Shown here in pieces: positions 19,022-20,287 of a stretch of DNA of 20,287 nucleotides. Position 1 is the stretch's first letter. Each line of letters opens with the position of its first letter. Source of the DNA: Saccoglossus kowalevskii. Its lineage: Eukaryota > Hemichordata > Enteropneusta > Harrimaniidae. The stretch is from NCBI RefSeq assembly GCF_000003605.2, contig NW_003112480.1:107235-127521 (forward strand), in the 5' to 3' direction. The position numbers were made by a program, and so were the translations under genes. The notes under the pieces are model-generated. The model saw only the letters and a list, made by a program, of their open reading frames with translations, made no database searches and was not told the DNA's origin.

Positions 19022-20001
19022 TTGCAATGTTCAGTTTCAAATCCAGCCGGAAATTTGGTTATAGGTTAGTTATTACTGTTTTTAATTAACCGAGAATCCC
19101 TCTTAAAATACTTTGCCACTATTTTTGCACAACAAATGGCTGATTTAGTAATTTTGCTCTCAAATTTACAGTAAAACATGCACAGTGTGTATACATGTCC
19201 TGGTTAGTACTTTATAAAAATAAAAATAAAGCATGTCTTAATATTTACAACAACTGTAGTAGTCTAAATAGTACTGATGTCAAAAAAAGATTTGTATTAT
19301 AATTTATTGATTTTCTCATTAAGCCATGAACTAGAAATATATAATTCATGCAAATTTTATGCTAATCATTATGCAAATTAACTGCCACCATTGACCACCC
19401 GTGGAGATGTGTCTGTCACAACAAGTATGCCTTTCAGCATCATGTACAAATATTAGCTGCAGACTTTCTTGCATCTTCGTTGAATTATGTCAAAGAAGCG
19501 AAATATAAAATTTGTGCATTTAAGAATGGTGCCATGCTAGAATGCATTATTCAAGTACAATTACAGGATTACTTCAGGCCATTGGGAGCTATGACTGCCC
19601 TAGTGCAAATGTTCACATGAATACGTAGGACCAGATTCGTCATATCGGTACATTGCACTGCTTGTAGGCTTCTCAATAATCATTGTTGCGGAACACAAGA
19701 GATGACTTTTTGCTTCTAATATCACCATGGAAGGTTGTATTCTTAGGTTGAAGTATTTTAAAAGGTATTTTATAAAATCAGTTCTAATGTTAATTCTTTC
19801 AACGCTATAATTTATCTGCTAACATTTGGGTGCTACACTTTGCACATTTTTATGTACTTTTCTGTTCTGTAATTTTTTGTTAATTTTGGACCAATCATAA
19901 GTTCCCATTGTCTACAGGACTTAAAACGTATGCGAAACATTATACAAGTTTTATTAATTCAAAAGTTAACAAAAGTCAAAAGGTTATTGAAATTCATTTT
20001 T
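19022..20001. other. AT-rich spacer with paired octamers
   Basis: ATGCAAAT, the POU octamer, occurs at 19348-19355 and 19371-19378. The surrounding AATCATTATGCAAATTAA resembles the inverted tail of the family C core at 20245-20275, so it may be a decayed C fragment and not a regulatory site. Nothing else is recognised. Confidence 0.3.
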
Positions 20002-20287
20002 GACTCCCATGTGCGAAGCACAAAATGGGAGTCTTTGCAGTTAGTGTGTCTGTATGTGTGTATGTGTGTATGTGTGTATGTGTGTATGTGTGTATGTGTG
20101 TGTGTATGTGTGTATGTGTGTCCGACTGTTCCACTGCTATCTCAAGAACCATACATCGGTTTTTGATGAAACTTGGTGCATAGATGCTCTGGGCCAATGC
20201 GCAGATTTGATTAGGTTTTGGTAAAAATCCATGCTCGTTAATTACCTAATTTGCATGATAATTAGCTAATTTTTAGCTGTTCTATGA
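20002..20287 (+). mobile_element. 5' part of a family C Helentron-like element, cut by right edge
   Basis: After five T the element begins GACTCCCATGTGC, which pairs with GCAC...ATGGGAGTC (20018-20033) to give a long 5' hairpin with a GAA loop and a three-A bulge. A TG-rich microsatellite follows, then CTATCTCAAGAACCATACAT, GATGAAACTTGGTGC and AATTAGCTAATTTTTAGC. The order hairpin, TG-rich leader, AACTTGG-type core start is the same as in family A, although little sequence is shared. The 3' half lies outside the window, so the predicted complement of the left arm cannot be checked. Confidence 0.6.
20043..20119 (+). repeat. (TGTGTATG)n microsatellite in family C leader
   Basis: The unit TGTGTATG is repeated about eight to nine times with one TG-expanded unit. 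It occupies the place of the TG/TCCG-rich leader in families A and B. The ORFs of 78 and 67 codons on the two strands here (19930-20197) are products of this repeat. Confidence 0.85.

Noticed and set aside
19930-20197. ORFs of 78 and 67 codons on opposite strands
   Set aside because: Both are made of the (TGTGTATG)n repeat read as VCVYVCMC or THTHIHTY peptides.
1-20287. CRISPR array, operon or prokaryotic defence system
   Set aside because: The tandem units are 150-157 bp without short repeat-spacer structure, and the repeat types are those of animal genomes.

Overview
This window looks like non-coding DNA from a multicellular animal, most likely a marine invertebrate. It is strongly AT-rich and I see no operons, no intact gene and no open frame longer than 128 codons. 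The repeat content fits a mollusc or another marine invertebrate: non-autonomous Helitron/Helentron-like elements with roughly 150-bp tandem cores, an RTE-type LINE tail, a tRNA-derived SINE and several MITE-like families. The species cannot be named from the sequence. The window probably lies in a large intron or an intergenic region.

Layout, left to right. Positions 1-284 (minus strand) hold a partial, probably frameshifted coding region that runs off the left edge; its second half looks like a small SAP-like helical motif. Positions 528-627 are a solitary 3' end of element family A. A D-family repeat lies at 669-835. A broken RTE-type retrotransposon C-terminus lies at 1181-1708. A possible third D copy (2813-2998) and two TTAA-flanked MITEs (3086-3208, 4365-4496) follow, with an RFX X-box-like site just before the second MITE. 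Then come about 3.5 kb without recognisable features. A minus-strand SINE (8035-8316) abuts a decayed piece of family A core (8318-8720). A complete D element with terminal inverted repeats is at 9112-9330.

The most informative part is the right half. Two family B elements sit head to tail (11801-12102 and 12110-12776), followed by one complete family A element (13382-14456), and the start of a third family, C, is cut by the right edge (20002-20287). A, B and C are largely unrelated in sequence. Where the ends can be seen they share one plan: a run of at least five T, a left arm that folds into a 5' hairpin, a TG/TCCG-rich stretch, a tandem core, a 3' copy complementary to the left arm, a short GC-rich palindrome and a terminal CTTGT. 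C shows only the 5' half of this plan. This matches what is known of Helentron-associated elements (HINE, DINE-1 and Pearl-type).

Between these are a possible degenerate CARD-like coding remnant (15181-15510), a MITE-like element (16047-16216), a probable LINE 3' end on the minus strand (about 17676-17820) and AT-rich spacer with a few transcription-factor-like motifs. No host gene can be called with confidence. The sequence shows layers of repeats of different ages. The youngest-looking are family A (two 3' ends about 100 bp long differ by one substitution and one 3-base indel) and family B.
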